From Megalopta genalis (taxonomy: Eukaryota > Arthropoda > Insecta > Hymenoptera > Halictidae), in the NCBI RefSeq assembly GCF_051020955.1, contig NW_027477011.1, forward strand, positions 1-64,000: DNA of 64,000 nt, in the 5' to 3' direction. The notes under the pieces are model-generated. The model did no database searches and was not told the origin of the DNA. It saw only the letters and a program-made list of their open reading frames with translations. Shown in pieces: positions 13,601-26,137 of this stretch (position 1 is the first letter of the stretch; each line of letters opens with the position of its first letter). The position numbers were made by a program, and so were the translations under genes.

Positions 13601-16600
13601 GCAAATGCAGACGAATCAAACGAGTTAGCTTCAGAATCCATGCGATACACATCATTTAACTTTAAATCCATGCGAAGTAGAAGGCTTAGCTTCAAATTCA
13701 TGAGAAACAAATGATTTAGGTTCGGATACTTGCGATATGAGTGATAAAGCTTCAAAAGCAGGCGAAACTAACGAGTAGCCTTCAAATCCATGCGACACAA
13801 ACGATTTAGCTTCAAATCCATGCGAAATAAATGATTGAACTGCAAACACTTGGGATATAGGTGATATAGCTTCAGCTGCATGCGAAACAAACGAGTTAGC
13901 TTCAACTCCATGCGATGTAGAAAGTTTAGCTTCAAATCCATGCGAAACGCATGATTTAGCTGCAAATCAATGCGATGAAGAAGGTTTAGATGCAAATCCA
14001 TGCGGTACACACGATGTAGCATCAAATCAATGCGATGTAGAAGGTTTAGCTTCAAATCCATGCGGAACAAATCATTTAGCTTCAAATACTTGCGATATAA
14101 ATGATATTGGTACAAATGCAGGCGAAACGGACGAGTTAGCTTCAAGTACAAGCGAAACACACGATTTAGCTTCAAATCAATGCTACGTGGAAGGTTTAAC
14201 TTCAAATCCATGCGACACAAATGACTCAGCATCAGATACTTGCAAAAAAAGTGATATAGCTTCAAATGCAGACTAAACAGACGAGTTAGCTTGATATACG
14301 AGCGAAACACATGATTTAGCTTCAAATGAATGCGATGTAGAAGTTTTAGCTTCAAATCCATGCGAAGCAAATGATTTAGCATCAAACACTTGGGATTTGG
14401 GTGATATAGCTTCAAATGCATACGAAACAAACGAGTTAGCTTCAACTCTATGCGAAACAAATGATTTAGCTTCAAGTCAATGCGAAGTAGAAGGCTTAGC
14501 TTCAAATCCATGCGGAACAAATGATTTAGCTTCAAATCAATGCGATGTAGAAGGTTTAGATTCAAATCCATGCGAAACAAAAGATTTAGCTTCAAACTCT
14601 TGAGATATAAGTGATATAGCTTCAAATGCAGTCGAAACGAACGAGTTAGCTTCAAATACAAGCGAAACACATGATTTAGCTTCAAATCAATGCGATGTAG
14701 AAGGTTTAGCTTCAAATTCAAGCGAAACTCATGATTTAGCTTCAAATCAATGAGACGTAGAAGGGTTAGCTTCAAATCCAGGCGAAACAAATGATTTAGC
14801 TTCAAACTCTTGGGGTAAAAGTGATATAGCTTCAAATGCAGACGAATCAAACGAGTTAGCTTCAAAATTCATGCGAAACGCATGATTTAGCTGAAAATCA
14901 AAGCGATGTAGAAGGTTTAGCGTCAAATTCAGGCGAAACTCATGATTTAGCTTCAAATCAATGCGATGTAGAAGGTTTCGCTTCAAATCCATGGGACACA
15001 AATGATTTGGCTTCAAATCCTTGCGATATAAATTATATAGTTTCAAATGCAGACGAAACAAACGAGTTAGTTTGAAATCCATGCAAAACACATGATTAAG
15101 CTTCAAATCAATGCTACGTAGAAGGTATAGCTTCAAATCCATGCGGCACAAATGATTTAGCTTCAGATACTTGCGATATAAATGATATAGCTTCAAATGC
15201 AGACGAAACAAAAGAGATACGTCCAAATCCAAGCGGATCACATGATTAAGCTTCAAATCGATGTGATGTAGAAAGTTTAGCTTCAAATCCATGCGACACA
15301 AATGATTGAGCTTCAAACACTTGGGATATATGTGATATAGCTTCAGCTGCAGACGAAACAAACGAGTTAGTTTCAAGTCCATGCGAAACACAAGATTCAG
15401 CTGCAAATCAATGCGATGGAGAAGGTTTAGCTTCAAATCCATGCGACATAAATGATTGAGCTTCAAACACTTGTGATATAGGTGATATAGCTTCAGCTGC
15501 AGACAAAACAAACGAGTTAGCTTCAAATCCAAGCAAAACACATGATTAAGCTTCAAATCCATGCGAAACAAATGATTTAGCTTCAAACATTTGTGATATA
15601 AGTGATATAGCTGCAAATGCAGACGAATCAAACGGGGTCGCTTCAAAATGCAGGCGATACATATCATTTAGCTTCAATACAATGCGATGTAGAAGGTGTA
15701 GCTTCAAATCCATGCGAAACAAATGATTTAGCTTCAAACACTTGTGATATAAGTGTTGTACCATCAAATGCAGGCGAAACGAACGAGTTAGCTTCAAATC
15801 CATGCGAAACACATGATTTAGCTGCAAATCAATGCGATGTAGACGGTTTAGCTTCAAATCCATGCGAAACAAATGATTTAGCTTAAAACACTTGGGATAT
15901 AAGTGATATAACTGCAAATGCAGACGAATCAAACGAGTTAGCTTCAGAATCCATGCGATACACATCATTTAACTTTAAATCCATGCGAAGTAGAAGGCTT
16001 AGCTTCAAATTCATGAGAAACAAATGATTTAGGTTCGGATACTTGCGATATGAGTGATAAAGCTTCAAAAGCAGGCGAAACTAACGAGTAGCCTTCAAAT
16101 CCATGCGACACAAACGATTTAGCTTCAAATCCATGCGAAATAAATGATTGAACTGCAAACACTTGGGATATAGGTGATATAGCTTCAGCTGCATGCGAAA
16201 CAAACGAGTTAGCTTCAACTCCATGCGATGTAGAAAGTTTAGCTTCAAATCCATGCGAAACGCATGATTTAGCTGCAAATCAATGCGATGAAGAAGGTTT
16301 AGATGCAAATCCATGCGGTACACACGATGTAGCATCAAATCAATGCGATGTAGAAGGTTTAGCTTCAAATCCATGCGGAACAAATCATTTAGCTTCAAAT
16401 ACTTGCGATATAAATGATATTGGTACAAATGCAGGCGAAACGGACGAGTTAGCTTCAAGTACAAGCGAAACACACGATTTAGCTTCAAATCAATGCTACG
16501 TGGAAGGTTTAACTTCAAATCCATGCGACACAAATGACTCAGCATCAGATACTTGCAAAAAAAGTGATATAGCTTCAAATGCAGACTAAACAGACGAGTT

Positions 16601-16880
16601 AGCTTGATATACGAGCGAAACACATGATTTAGCTTCAAATCAATGCGATGTAGAAGTTTTAGCTTCAAATCCATGCGAAGCAAATGATTTAGCATCAAAC
16701 ACTTGGGATTTGGGTGATATAGCTTCAAATGCATACGAAACAAACGAGTTAGCTTCAACTCTATGCGAAACAAATGATTTAGCTTCAAGTCAATGCGAAG
16801 TAGAAGGCTTAGCTTCAAATCCATGCGGAACAAATGATTTAGCTTCAAATCAATGCGATGTAGAAGGTTTAGATTCAAAT
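4645..16880. repeat. HOR-A tandem block, period about 2,313 bp, about 5.3 copies
   Basis: Homologous points fall at 5856, 8168, 10478, 12792 and 15105 (spacings 2312, 2310, 2314 and 2313). A second marker falls at 5148, 7461, 9771, 12084, 14397 and 16710. The period equals 77 monomers of 30 bp plus three extra bases, contributed by three 31-bp units per copy. Copies are nearly identical by eye. Homology ends close to 16880, inside a monomer. High identity with a fixed period indicates recent amplification by unequal exchange. Confidence 0.93.
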
Positions 16881-19200
16881 CCATGCGAAACACATGTTTT
16901 AGCTGCAAATCAATGCGATGTAAAAGGTTTAGCTTCAAATCCATTCGAAACAAATGATTTAGCTTTAAATCCACGCGAAGTAGAAGGCTTAGCTTCAATT
17001 CCATGCGAAACTAATGATTTAGCATCAGATACTTGCGATATAACTGATATAGTTTCAAATGCAGGGGGAACAAACGAGTTAGCATCAAATCCATGCAAAA
17101 CACATGATTTAGCTTCAAATCAATGCGATGTAGAAGGTTTAGCTTCAAATCCATGCGAAACGAATGATTTACCTACAAACACTTCGGATATAAGTGATAT
17201 AGCAGGAAATGCAGACGAATCAAACGGGGAAGCTTCTAAATCCGTGCGATACATATCATTTAACTTCAAATCGATACGACGTAGAAGGCTTAGCTTCAAA
17301 TCCATGCGAAACAAATGATTTAGGTTCAGATACTTGCGATACATTGATATTGCTTCAAATGCAGGCGAAACTAACGAGATAGCTTCAAATCCATGCGAAA
17401 TACATGATTTAGCTGCAAATCAATGCGATGTAGAAGGTTTAGCTTCCAATCCATGCGAAACAAATGATTTCGCATCAGATACTTGCGATATAACATATAT
17501 AGCTTCAAATGCAGGGGAAACAAACGAGTTAGCATAAAATCCAAGCAAAACACATGATTTAGCTTAAAATCAATGCTATGTAGAAGGTTTAGCTTCATAT
17601 CCATGCGAAACAAATGATATAGCTTCAGATACTTGCGATATAAGTGATATAGCATCAAATGCAGGCGAAACGACCGAGTTAGCTTCAAATCCATGCGAAA
17701 CACATGATTTAGCTGCAAATCAATGCGATGTAGAAGGTTTAGCTTCAAGTCCATGCGAAACAAATGATTTAGCTTTAAATCCATGCGAAGTAGAAGGCTT
17801 AGCTTCAAATCCATGCGAAACTAATGATTTAGCAGCAGATACTTGCGATATAACTGATATAGTTTCAAATGCTGGGGGAACAAACGAGTTAGCATCAAAT
17901 CCATGCAAAACACATGATTTAGCTGCAAATCAATGCGATGTAGATGGTTTAGCTTCAAATCCATGCGAAACAAATGATTTCGCATCAGATACTTGCGATA
18001 TAACTGATATAGCTTCAATTGCAGGGGAAACAAACGAGTTAGCATCAAAACCATGCAAAACACATGATTTAGCTGCAAATCAATGCGATGTAAAAGGTGT
18101 AGCTTCAAATCCATGCGAAACAAATGATTTTGCTTTCAATCCATGCGAAGTAGAAGGCTTAGCTTCAAATCCATGCGAAACTAATGATTTAGCATCAGAT
18201 AATTGCGATATAACTGATATAGCTTCAAATGCAGACGAATCAAACGAGTTAGCTTCAAAATTCATGCGATACACATCATTTAGCTTTAAGTCCATGCGAA
18301 GTAGAAGGCTTAGCTTCAAATCCATGCGAAATACATGATTTAGCTTCAAATCAATGCGATGTAGAAGGTTAAACTTCAAATTTATACGAAACAAATGATT
18401 TAGCTTCAGATACTTGCGATATAAGTGATATAGCATCAAATGCAGGCGAAACGACCGAGTTAGCTTCAAATCCATGCGAAATACATGATTTAGCTGCAAA
18501 TCAATGCGATGTAGAACGTTTAGCTTCAAGTCCATGCGAAACAAATGATTTAGCTTTAAATCCATGCGAAGTAGAAGGCTTAGTTTCAAATCCATGCGAA
18601 ACTAATGATTTAGCATCAGATACTTGCGATATAACTGATATAGTTTCAAATGCAGGGGGACCAAACGAGTTAACATCAAACCCATGCAAAACACATGATT
18701 TAGCTTCAAATCAATGCGATGTAGAAGGTTCATCTTCAAATCCATGCGAAACAAATGATTTAGCATCAGATACTGGCGATATAACTGATATAGCTTCAAA
18801 TGCAGGGGAAACAAACGAGTTAGCATTAAAACCATGCAAAACACATGATTTAGCTGCAAATCAATGCGATGTAGATGGTTTAGCTTCAAATCCATGCGAA
18901 ACAAATGATTTAGCATCAGATACTTGCGATATAACTGATATAGCTTCAATTGCAGGGGAAACAAACGAGTTAGCATCAAAACCATGCAAAACACATGATT
19001 AAGCTGCAAATCAATGCAATGTAGATGGTTTAGCTTCAAATCCATGCGAAACTAATGATTTAGCATCAGATACTTGCGATATTGCTGAAATAGCTTCAAA
19101 TGCAGGGGAAACAAACGAATGAGCATCAAACCCATGCAAAACACATGATTTAGCTTCAAATCAAAGCGATGTAGAAGGTATAGCTTTAAATCCAAGCGAA
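16881..19200. repeat. Pentamer array with modules of about 0.8 kb
   Basis: The block contains a monomer class reading LALNPCEVEG that is rare elsewhere. Matching points at 16910, 17720 and 18501 are 810 and 781 bp apart, which suggests about three copies of a 26-27 monomer module. Within the modules the 150-bp pentamer is very regular, for example from 17881 to 18110. Confidence 0.7.
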
Positions 19201-19321
19201 ACACATGATTTAGTTGCGAATCAAGGCGATGTAGAAGGTTTAGCTTCAAGTCCATGCGAAACAAATGATTTAGCTTTAAATCCATGCGAAGTAGAAGGCT
19301 TAGCTTCAAATCCATGCGAAA

Positions 19322-19741
19322 CTAATGATTTAGCATCAGATACTTGCGATATAACTGATATAGATTAAAATGCAGGGGGAACAAACGAGTTAGCATCAAA
19401 TCCATGCAAAACACATGATTTAGCTTCAAATCAATGCGATGTAGAAGGTTTAGCTTCAAATCCATGCGAAACAAATGTTTTATCTTTAAATCCATACGAA
19501 GTAGAAGGCTTAGCTTCAAATCCATGCGAAACTAATGATTTAGCTTCAGATACTTGCGATATAACTGATATAGCTTCAAATGCAGGGGAAACAAACGAGT
19601 TAACATCAAATCCATGCAAAACACATGATTTAGCTGCAAATCAATGCGATGTAGAATGTTTAGCTTCAAATCCATGCGAAACAAATGTTTTACCTTTAAA
19701 TCCATACGAAGTAGAAGGCTTAGCTTCAAATCCATGCGAAA
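19322..19741. repeat. 210-bp (seven-monomer) tandem duplication
   Basis: Segments beginning near 19322 and 19532 match at an offset of exactly 210 bp, as do points 19431 and 19641. Seven 30-bp monomers make the unit. Only scattered substitutions separate the copies. Confidence 0.75.
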
Positions 19742-22700
19742 CTAATGATTTAGCTTCAGATACTTGCGATATATCTGATATAGCTTCAAATGCAGGGGAA
19801 TTAAACGAGTTAGCATCAAATCCATGCAAACCACAGGATTTAGTTTCAAATCAAAGCGATGTAGAAGGTATAGCTTCAAATCCAAGCGAAACACATGATT
19901 TAGCTTCAAATCAATGCGAAGTAGAAGGCTTAACTTCAAATCCAAGCGAAACAAATGATTTAGGTTCAGATACTTGCGGTATAAGTGATATAGCTTCAAA
20001 CACAGGCGAAACAAGTTAAATTCAATTCCATGCGATACACATGGTTAGCTTCAAAAATTGGGATATAAGTGATATAGCGTCAAATGCAGACGAATCAAAC
20101 GAGTTAGCTTCAAAATCCATGCGGTACACATGATTTAGCTTCAAATCAATGCGAAGTAGGAGGCTTAGCTTCAAATCCATGCGAAACAAATGATTTAGGT
20201 TCAGATACTTGCAATATAAGTGATATAGCTTCAAATGCAGGAGAAACAAACGAGTCAGCTCCATATCCATGCGAAACATGTGATTTAGCTTCAAATTAAT
20301 GGCATGTAGAAGGTTTAGCTTCAGATCCATGCGAAACAAATGATTGAGCTACGAACACATGGGATATAGGTGATATAGATTCAACTGCATGCGAAACAAA
20401 CGAGTTAGCTTCAAATCCATGCGAAACACAGAATTTAGGAGCAAATCAATGCGATGTAGAAGGTTTAGCTGCACATCCACGCGAAAAATATGATTTAGCA
20501 TCAGATACTTGCGATATAAGTGATACAGCTTCAAATGCAGGGGACACAAACGAGTTATCTTCAAATACATGCAAAACTCATGATTAAGCTTCAAATCAAT
20601 GCTATGTGGAAGGTTTAGTTTCAAATCCATGCGACACAAATGATTTAGCTTCAAATCAATGCGAAGTAGAAGGCATCGCTTCAAATCCATGCGAAACAAA
20701 TGATTTAGCTGCAAATCAATGCGACGTACAAGATTTAGCTTCAAATCCATGCGAAACAAATGATTTAGCATCAGATACTTGCGAAATAAGTGTTACAGCT
20801 GCAAATGCAAGAGAAACAAACGAGGTAGCTTCAAATCCATGAGAAACACATGACTTGGCTCTAAATCAATGCGATGTAGAAGGTTTACCTTCAAATCCAT
20901 GCGAAACAAATGATTTAACATCAGATACTTGCGATATAACTGAAATAGCTTCAAATGCAGGGGAATTAAACGAGTTAGCATCAAATCCATACAAAGCACA
21001 GGAGTTAGTTTCAAATCAAAGCGATGTAGAAGGTATAGCTTCAAATCCAAGCGAAACACATGATTTAGCTTCAAATCAATGCGATGTAGAAGGTTTAGCT
21101 TCAAATCCATGCGAAACAAATGATTTAGCTTCATACACTTGGGTTATATGTGATATAGCTGCAATTGCAGACGGATCAAACGGGGTAGGTTCAAAATCCA
21201 TGCGATACATTTCATTTAGCTTCCAATCGATACGAAGTAGAAGGCTTAGCTTCAAATCCATGCGAAACAAATGATTTAGGTTCATATACTTGCGATATAT
21301 TGATATAGCTTCAAATGCGGGCGAATCAAACGAGTTAGCTTCAAATCCAAGCGATATACTTGATTTAGCTTCAATTCAATGCGATGTAGAAGGTTTAGCT
21401 TCAAATCCATGCGAAACAAATGATTTAGCTTCAAACACTTGCGATATAAGTGATATAGCATCAAATGCAGGCGAAACGAACGAGTTTGCTTCAAGTCCAT
21501 GCGAAACACATGATTTGGCTGCAAATCAATGCGATGTAGAAGGTTTAGCTTCAAATCCATGCGAAACAAATGATTTAGCATCAGATAATTGCGATATAAC
21601 TGATATAGCTTCAAATGCAGACGAATCAAACGAGTTAGCATCAAAATCCATGCGATACACATCATTTAGCTTTAAATCCATGCGAAGTAGAAGGCTTAGC
21701 TTCAAATCCATGCGAAACTAATGATTTAGGTTCAGATACTTGCGATACATTGATATTGCTTCAAATGCAGGCGAAACTAACGAGTTAGCTTCAAATCCAT
21801 GCGAAACACATGATTTAGTTGCAAATCAAGGCGATGTAGAAGGTTTAGCTTCAAGTCCATGCAAAACAAATGATTTAGCTTTAAATCCATGCGAAGTAGA
21901 AGGCTTAGCTTCAAATCCATGCGAAACTAATGATTTAGCATCAGATACTTGCGATATAACTGGTATAGATTAAAATGCAGGGGGAACAAACGAGTTAGCA
22001 TCAAATCCATGCAAAACACATGATTTAGCTTCAAATCAATGCGATGTAGAAGGTTTTGTTTCAAATCCATGCGAAACAAATGATTTAGCATCAGATCGCG
22101 ACGATATAACTGATATAGCTTCAAATGCAGGGGAAACAAACGAGTTAACATCAAATCCATGCAAAACACATGATTTAGCTGCAAATCAATGCGATGTAGA
22201 TGGTTTAGCTTGAAATCCATGCGAAACAAATGATTTAGCATCAGATACTTGCGATATAACTGATATAGCTTCAAATGCAGCGGAAACAAACGAGTTAACA
22301 TCAAATCCATGCAAAACACATGATTTTGCTGCAAATCAATGCGATGTAGAAGGTTTAGCTTCAAATCCATGCGAAACAAATGTTTTATCTTTAAATCCAT
22401 ACGAAGTAGAAGGCTTAGCTTCAAATCCATGCGAAACTAATGATTTAGCTTCAGATACTTGCGATATATCTGATATAGCTTCTAATGCAGGGGAATTAAA
22501 CGAGTTAGCATCAAATCCATGCAAACCACAGGATTTAGTTTCAAATCAAAGCGATGTAGAAGGTATAGCTTCAAATCCAACCGAAACACATGATTTAGCT
22601 TCAAATCAATGCGAAGTAGAAGGCTTAACTTCAAATCCAAGCGAAACAAATGATTTAGGTTCAGATACTTGCGGTATAAGTGATATAGCTTCAAACACAG

Positions 22701-24124
22701 GCGAAACAAGTTAAATTCAATTCCATGCGATACACATGGTTAGCTTCAAAAATTGGGATATAAGTGATATAGCGTCAAATGCAGACGAATCAAACGAGTT
22801 AGCTTCAAAATCCATGCGGTACACATGATTTAGCTTCAAATCAATGCGAAGTAGGAGGCTTAGCTTCAAATCCATGCGAAACAAATGATTTAGGTTCAGA
22901 TACTTGCAATATAAGTGATATAGCTTCAAATGCAGGAGAAACAAACGAGTCAGCTCCATATCCATGCGAAACATGTGATTTAGCTTCAAATTAATGGCAT
23001 GTAAAAGGTTTAGCTTCAGATCCACGCGAAACAAATGATTGAGCTACGAACACATGGGATATAGGTGATATAGATTCAACTGCATGCGAATCAAACGAGT
23101 TAGCTTCAAATCCATGCGAAACACAGAATTTAGGAGCAAATCAATGCGATGTAGAAGGTTTAGCTGCACATCCACGCGAAAAATATGATTTAGCATCAGA
23201 TACTTGCGATATAAGTGATACAGCTTCAAATGCAGGGGACACAAACGAGTTATCTTCAAATACATGCAAAACTCATGATTAAGCTTCAAATCAATGCTAT
23301 GTGGAAGGTTTAGTTTCAAATCCATGCGACACAAATGATTTAGCTTCATATCAATGCGAAGTAGAAGGCATCGCTTCAAATCCATGCGAAACAAATGATT
23401 TAGCTGCAAATCAATGCGACGTACAAGATTTAGCTTCAAATCCATGCGAAACAAATGATTTAGCATCAGATACTTGCGAAATAAGTGTTACAGCTGCAAA
23501 TGTAAGAGAAACAAACGAGGTAGCTTCAAATCCATGAGAAACACATGATTTAGCTTCAAATCAATGCGATGTAGAAGGTTTACCTTCAAATCCATGCGAA
23601 ACAAATGATTTAACATCAGATACTTGCGATATAACTGAAATAGCTTCAAATGCAGGGGAATTAAACGAGTTAGCATCAAATCCATACAAAGCACAGGAGT
23701 TAGTTTCAAATCAAAGCGATGTAGAAGGTATAGCTTCAAATCCAAGCGAAACACATGATTTAGCTTCAAATCAATGCGATGTAGAAGGTTTAGCTTCAAA
23801 TCCATGCGAAACAAATGATTTAGCTTCAAACACTTGGGATATATGTGATATAGCTGCAATTGCAGACGGATCAAACGGGGTAGGTTCAAAATCCATGCGA
23901 TACATATCATTTAGCTTCCAATCGATACGAAGTAGAAGGCTTAGCTTCAAATCCATGCGAAACAAATGATTTAGGTTCAGATACTTGCGATATATTGATA
24001 TAGCTTCAAATGCGGGCGAATCAAACGAGTTAGCTTCAAATCCAAGCGATATACTTGATTTAGCTTCAATTCAATGCGATGTAGAAGGTTTAGCTTCAAA
24101 TCCATGCGAAACAAATGATTTAGC

Positions 24125-24129
24125 ATCAG
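24125..24129. other. Target site duplication ATCAG, left copy
   Basis: ATCAG directly precedes the LTR start TGTT and is repeated exactly after the other LTR at 31234-31238. Five bases fits BEL/Pao integration. The bases at 24120-24129 plus 31239-31258 make one complete 30-bp monomer, which confirms the boundary. Confidence 0.95.
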
Positions 24130-24865
24130 TGTTAATCACGCACCGACACTGCGACCGTTGTTCGGTCTACGGGGGTTGTAAATTCCCGATTCTAATTTGA
24201 CAATGTGGTTCGCGATGCTCTGTGCCCACTTAAAGTAACAGAGCTGGTAATGAAGGGTATTGACTGTTGCACTTTTTAACAGAAATAACGATTTTAATTT
24301 AGAAGACTAGATATAGTACATGGAGTGTTTTCGGTCTGTGTAGTGTCGAATGATTGTTGAAGACTATGTTTTTCTGCGTTTTACTGTACGCGCCCCGACT
24401 GGTCGTGTTATTTTATATCGGTCACCCCCGTTTGAGATCCCTGAAGGAACCTCCACCTCCACGCCGGGACGCACTGATTGGTTTTTCTCGAAGATTGCGA
24501 TTTTCCAATCAGTGTCCTCTAAGCTTTTCGTCACCATCCTCTCGTATCGTCCTACACGAGCCTTGTCTAGGAGAGGGGGATGTTGCGTAGTTGCGTGGTC
24601 GGGAGGTCCCCTGGGGCCTGAGATATCGTCCCCGCGACGGTTGGGACTAAACTTTCTCTAGACCCGTTAAATTCTAAAATATACGACGGGGTTGTTTTTT
24701 CGGGCCTTTCGTGCCTACGACGCGTCGCGGTCATTAAAGAGACGGAAGACCCTGCACCGATGTTCTGCAGATGGAAAAAAGGTTTCCGTCTCTTTATGAT
24801 CCTCGCTGGTCCACGCCATAAACTTTCGCGAAAGCGGCCTACGGGAGGTCCTACAGAACGGAACA
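24130..24865 (-). repeat. 3' LTR of the BEL/Pao element
   Basis: This 736-bp sequence is the downstream LTR on the minus strand. It matches 30498-31233 along its full length at offset 6,368, with about 13 substitutions and no indel seen by eye. It carries TGTT/AACA ends. It also contains a 13-bp perfect inverted repeat (24735-24747 with 24784-24796) and a 12-bp palindrome CTTTCGCGAAAG (24823-24834). A possible minus-strand ATTAAA polyadenylation hexamer lies at 24293-24298. Short open frames inside the LTR are not considered genes. Confidence 0.95.
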
Positions 24866-24878
24866 TCCTCCCCGCCTT
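24866..24878 (-). promoter_or_regulatory. Polypurine tract
   Basis: The minus strand reads AAGGCGGGGAGGA immediately before the 3' LTR. Twelve of the thirteen bases are purines, with one C. This is the expected site for plus-strand DNA priming. Confidence 0.85.
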
Positions 24879-25015
24879 GATAGGGAACCGATCAAAGTGA
24901 AATGAGGAAAGTCTAATCGATGTGTGGTGACCAATGTGGATGACTAATGTACGATGTGTAACGTGTATGAATGTAATGTTTCGCGTAGGCGTACGTGTAT
25001 CTGAGAGCCTTATAT
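24879..25015 (-). other. 3' untranslated segment of the retrotransposon
   Basis: This 137-bp stretch lies between the integrase stop and the polypurine tract. No open frame or envelope-like sequence is seen. Confidence 0.7.
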
Positions 25016-26137
25016 CTATGAATTACTAAATGTAACATTCCCGGGCTGGTCATCTTCTGTTGAAGGTCTGCTGCGTCCTTGGTTGTCGTCATCTGGTTGG
25101 ATTGGCAATGGGACGAGTTTTTTTATGCTCCGATCGAACACATTCGTAGCAGTCTTTACTGTAACTGTGCGAATTATGCCGTCGGTCCCTGGATGGACCT
25201 TGATGACTCGCCCCAACGGCCATTGCGTGGACGGCACGTGATCTTCCCTGAGGAGGACTATAGAGTTCTCAGTTATCTGGTGATCTCCCTTGAACCATTT
25301 ACTACGACTGGTCAGCTCGTTCAAATATTCTCGATGCCAACGCTTCCAAAAATGCTGTTTTAGCTGTTGAATGCGTTGCCACCCGGATAGCCGATTGGAT
25401 GGAACATCTGTTAACTCGTGTTCGCGTAAATTTGTGAGAGCATCACCGATAAGGAAATGACCGGTGGTAAGAACAAGAAGATCGTTTGGATCGGATGAGA
25501 TTGGAGTCAGAGGACGGGAATTGAGAATAGCTTCAATGTTGATAATTAAGGTATTCAAGTTTTCGAAGGTAAACAATTCAGCACCCATAACGCGTTTCAA
25601 ATGTTTCTTAAACGATTTTACTGCTGCTTCCCAGAGGCCGCCGAAATGCGGAGCTTGAGGTGGAATGAAATGCCAATTAATTGAGCGATCTGCGAGGAAC
25701 GAAGCTACGTTGTTGTAATGATTGTCGGAGCGCAACAATTCTCGAAGTTCTTTGAATTCGTTATTAGCTCCGATGAAATTGGAACCGTTGTCGGAGCATA
25801 GATTTTTGCAAAAACCTCGTCTTGCTATGAATCGTCCCAAAGCTGCAACAAAGGCTTCACTGGTCAAGTCGCCGACAAGCTCGAGGTGGACGGCCTTTAC
25901 CGCGAGGCATACAAAAACGGCTACGTATACTTTTATGCGACGCTGATTCCTGTATGTTCGTTCTTTCACGAAAAAAGGCCCACGGTAGTCCACTCCTACA
26001 TTTGTAAACGGACGAGATTCTGTGACTCTGGCCTTTGGTAAATCACCCATTACGTAATTGGCATGAGGTGGATTGGCTCGACAACAGCGGACGCAACTCC
26101 GAATCGTTTTCCAAACTTGACTTCGCCCGTCTATGGG
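25016..26137 (-). pseudogene. pol: Integrase with C-terminal DUF5641-like domain
   Basis: After the TGA at 26138 the same frame continues through SCVRCCRANPPH, the Cys pair of the zinc-binding domain. It then reaches a methionine at 26050 that opens 344 codons. The catalytic triad is seen as VDYRGPF (D21), CSDNGSNF (D87) and GGLWEAAVKSFK (E141), counted from that methionine. The C-terminal part contains QWPLGRVIKVHPG, typical of the DUF5641 domain of BEL/Pao integrases. The frame ends about 150 bp before the 3' LTR, and the space beyond holds only the 3' untranslated region and polypurine tract. Because the zinc-binding domain is split by the stop, it should be read as the 3' part of one pol frame. 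Confidence 0.92.

Larger units (their letters stand above)
1..24129. repeat. Left part of the 30-bp minisatellite/satellite array
   Basis: Every 60-base stretch holds two near-identical 30-bp units. Each begins with the head TTAGCTTCAA and carries TGCGA (or close variants) at about units positions 16-20. The tail varies and defines five main monomer types. In the plus register these read LASNPCETHD, LASNQCDVEG, LASNPCETND, LASDTCDISD and IASNAGETNE. A clean ordered pentamer lies at 3325-3474. Base composition is AT-rich (about one third GC in the consensus unit). Phase changes only at rare 29- or 31-bp units. No sequence other than monomers is seen up to the retrotransposon boundary. A role in heterochromatin or a centromere is possible but nothing in the sequence proves it. 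Confidence 0.97.
19200..24129. repeat. HOR-C, 2,695-bp tandem duplication
   Basis: Points at 19742, 20022, 20349, 20606 and 21290 recur at 22437, 22717, 23044, 23301 and 23985, all at offset 2,695. The upstream part is offset by 2,605 (for example GATTAAAATG at 19363 and 21968), a difference of three monomers. Shared irregular units near 20010-20060 and 22705-22755, where monomers are shortened, predate the duplication. The second copy ends at the retrotransposon boundary. Confidence 0.88.

Noticed and set aside
24350..24661. Two overlapping plus-strand frames in the LTR, repeated at 30718-31038
   Set aside because: They lie within the LTR, antisense to the element, occur only because the LTR is duplicated, and resemble no family I know.
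24866..25015. Possible envelope gene between integrase and 3' LTR
   Set aside because: Only about 150 bp is available and no frame is open, so the element is not of the env-bearing kind.
25464..25946. Plus-strand frames opposite integrase
   Set aside because: They are shadows of the well-supported minus-strand integrase.
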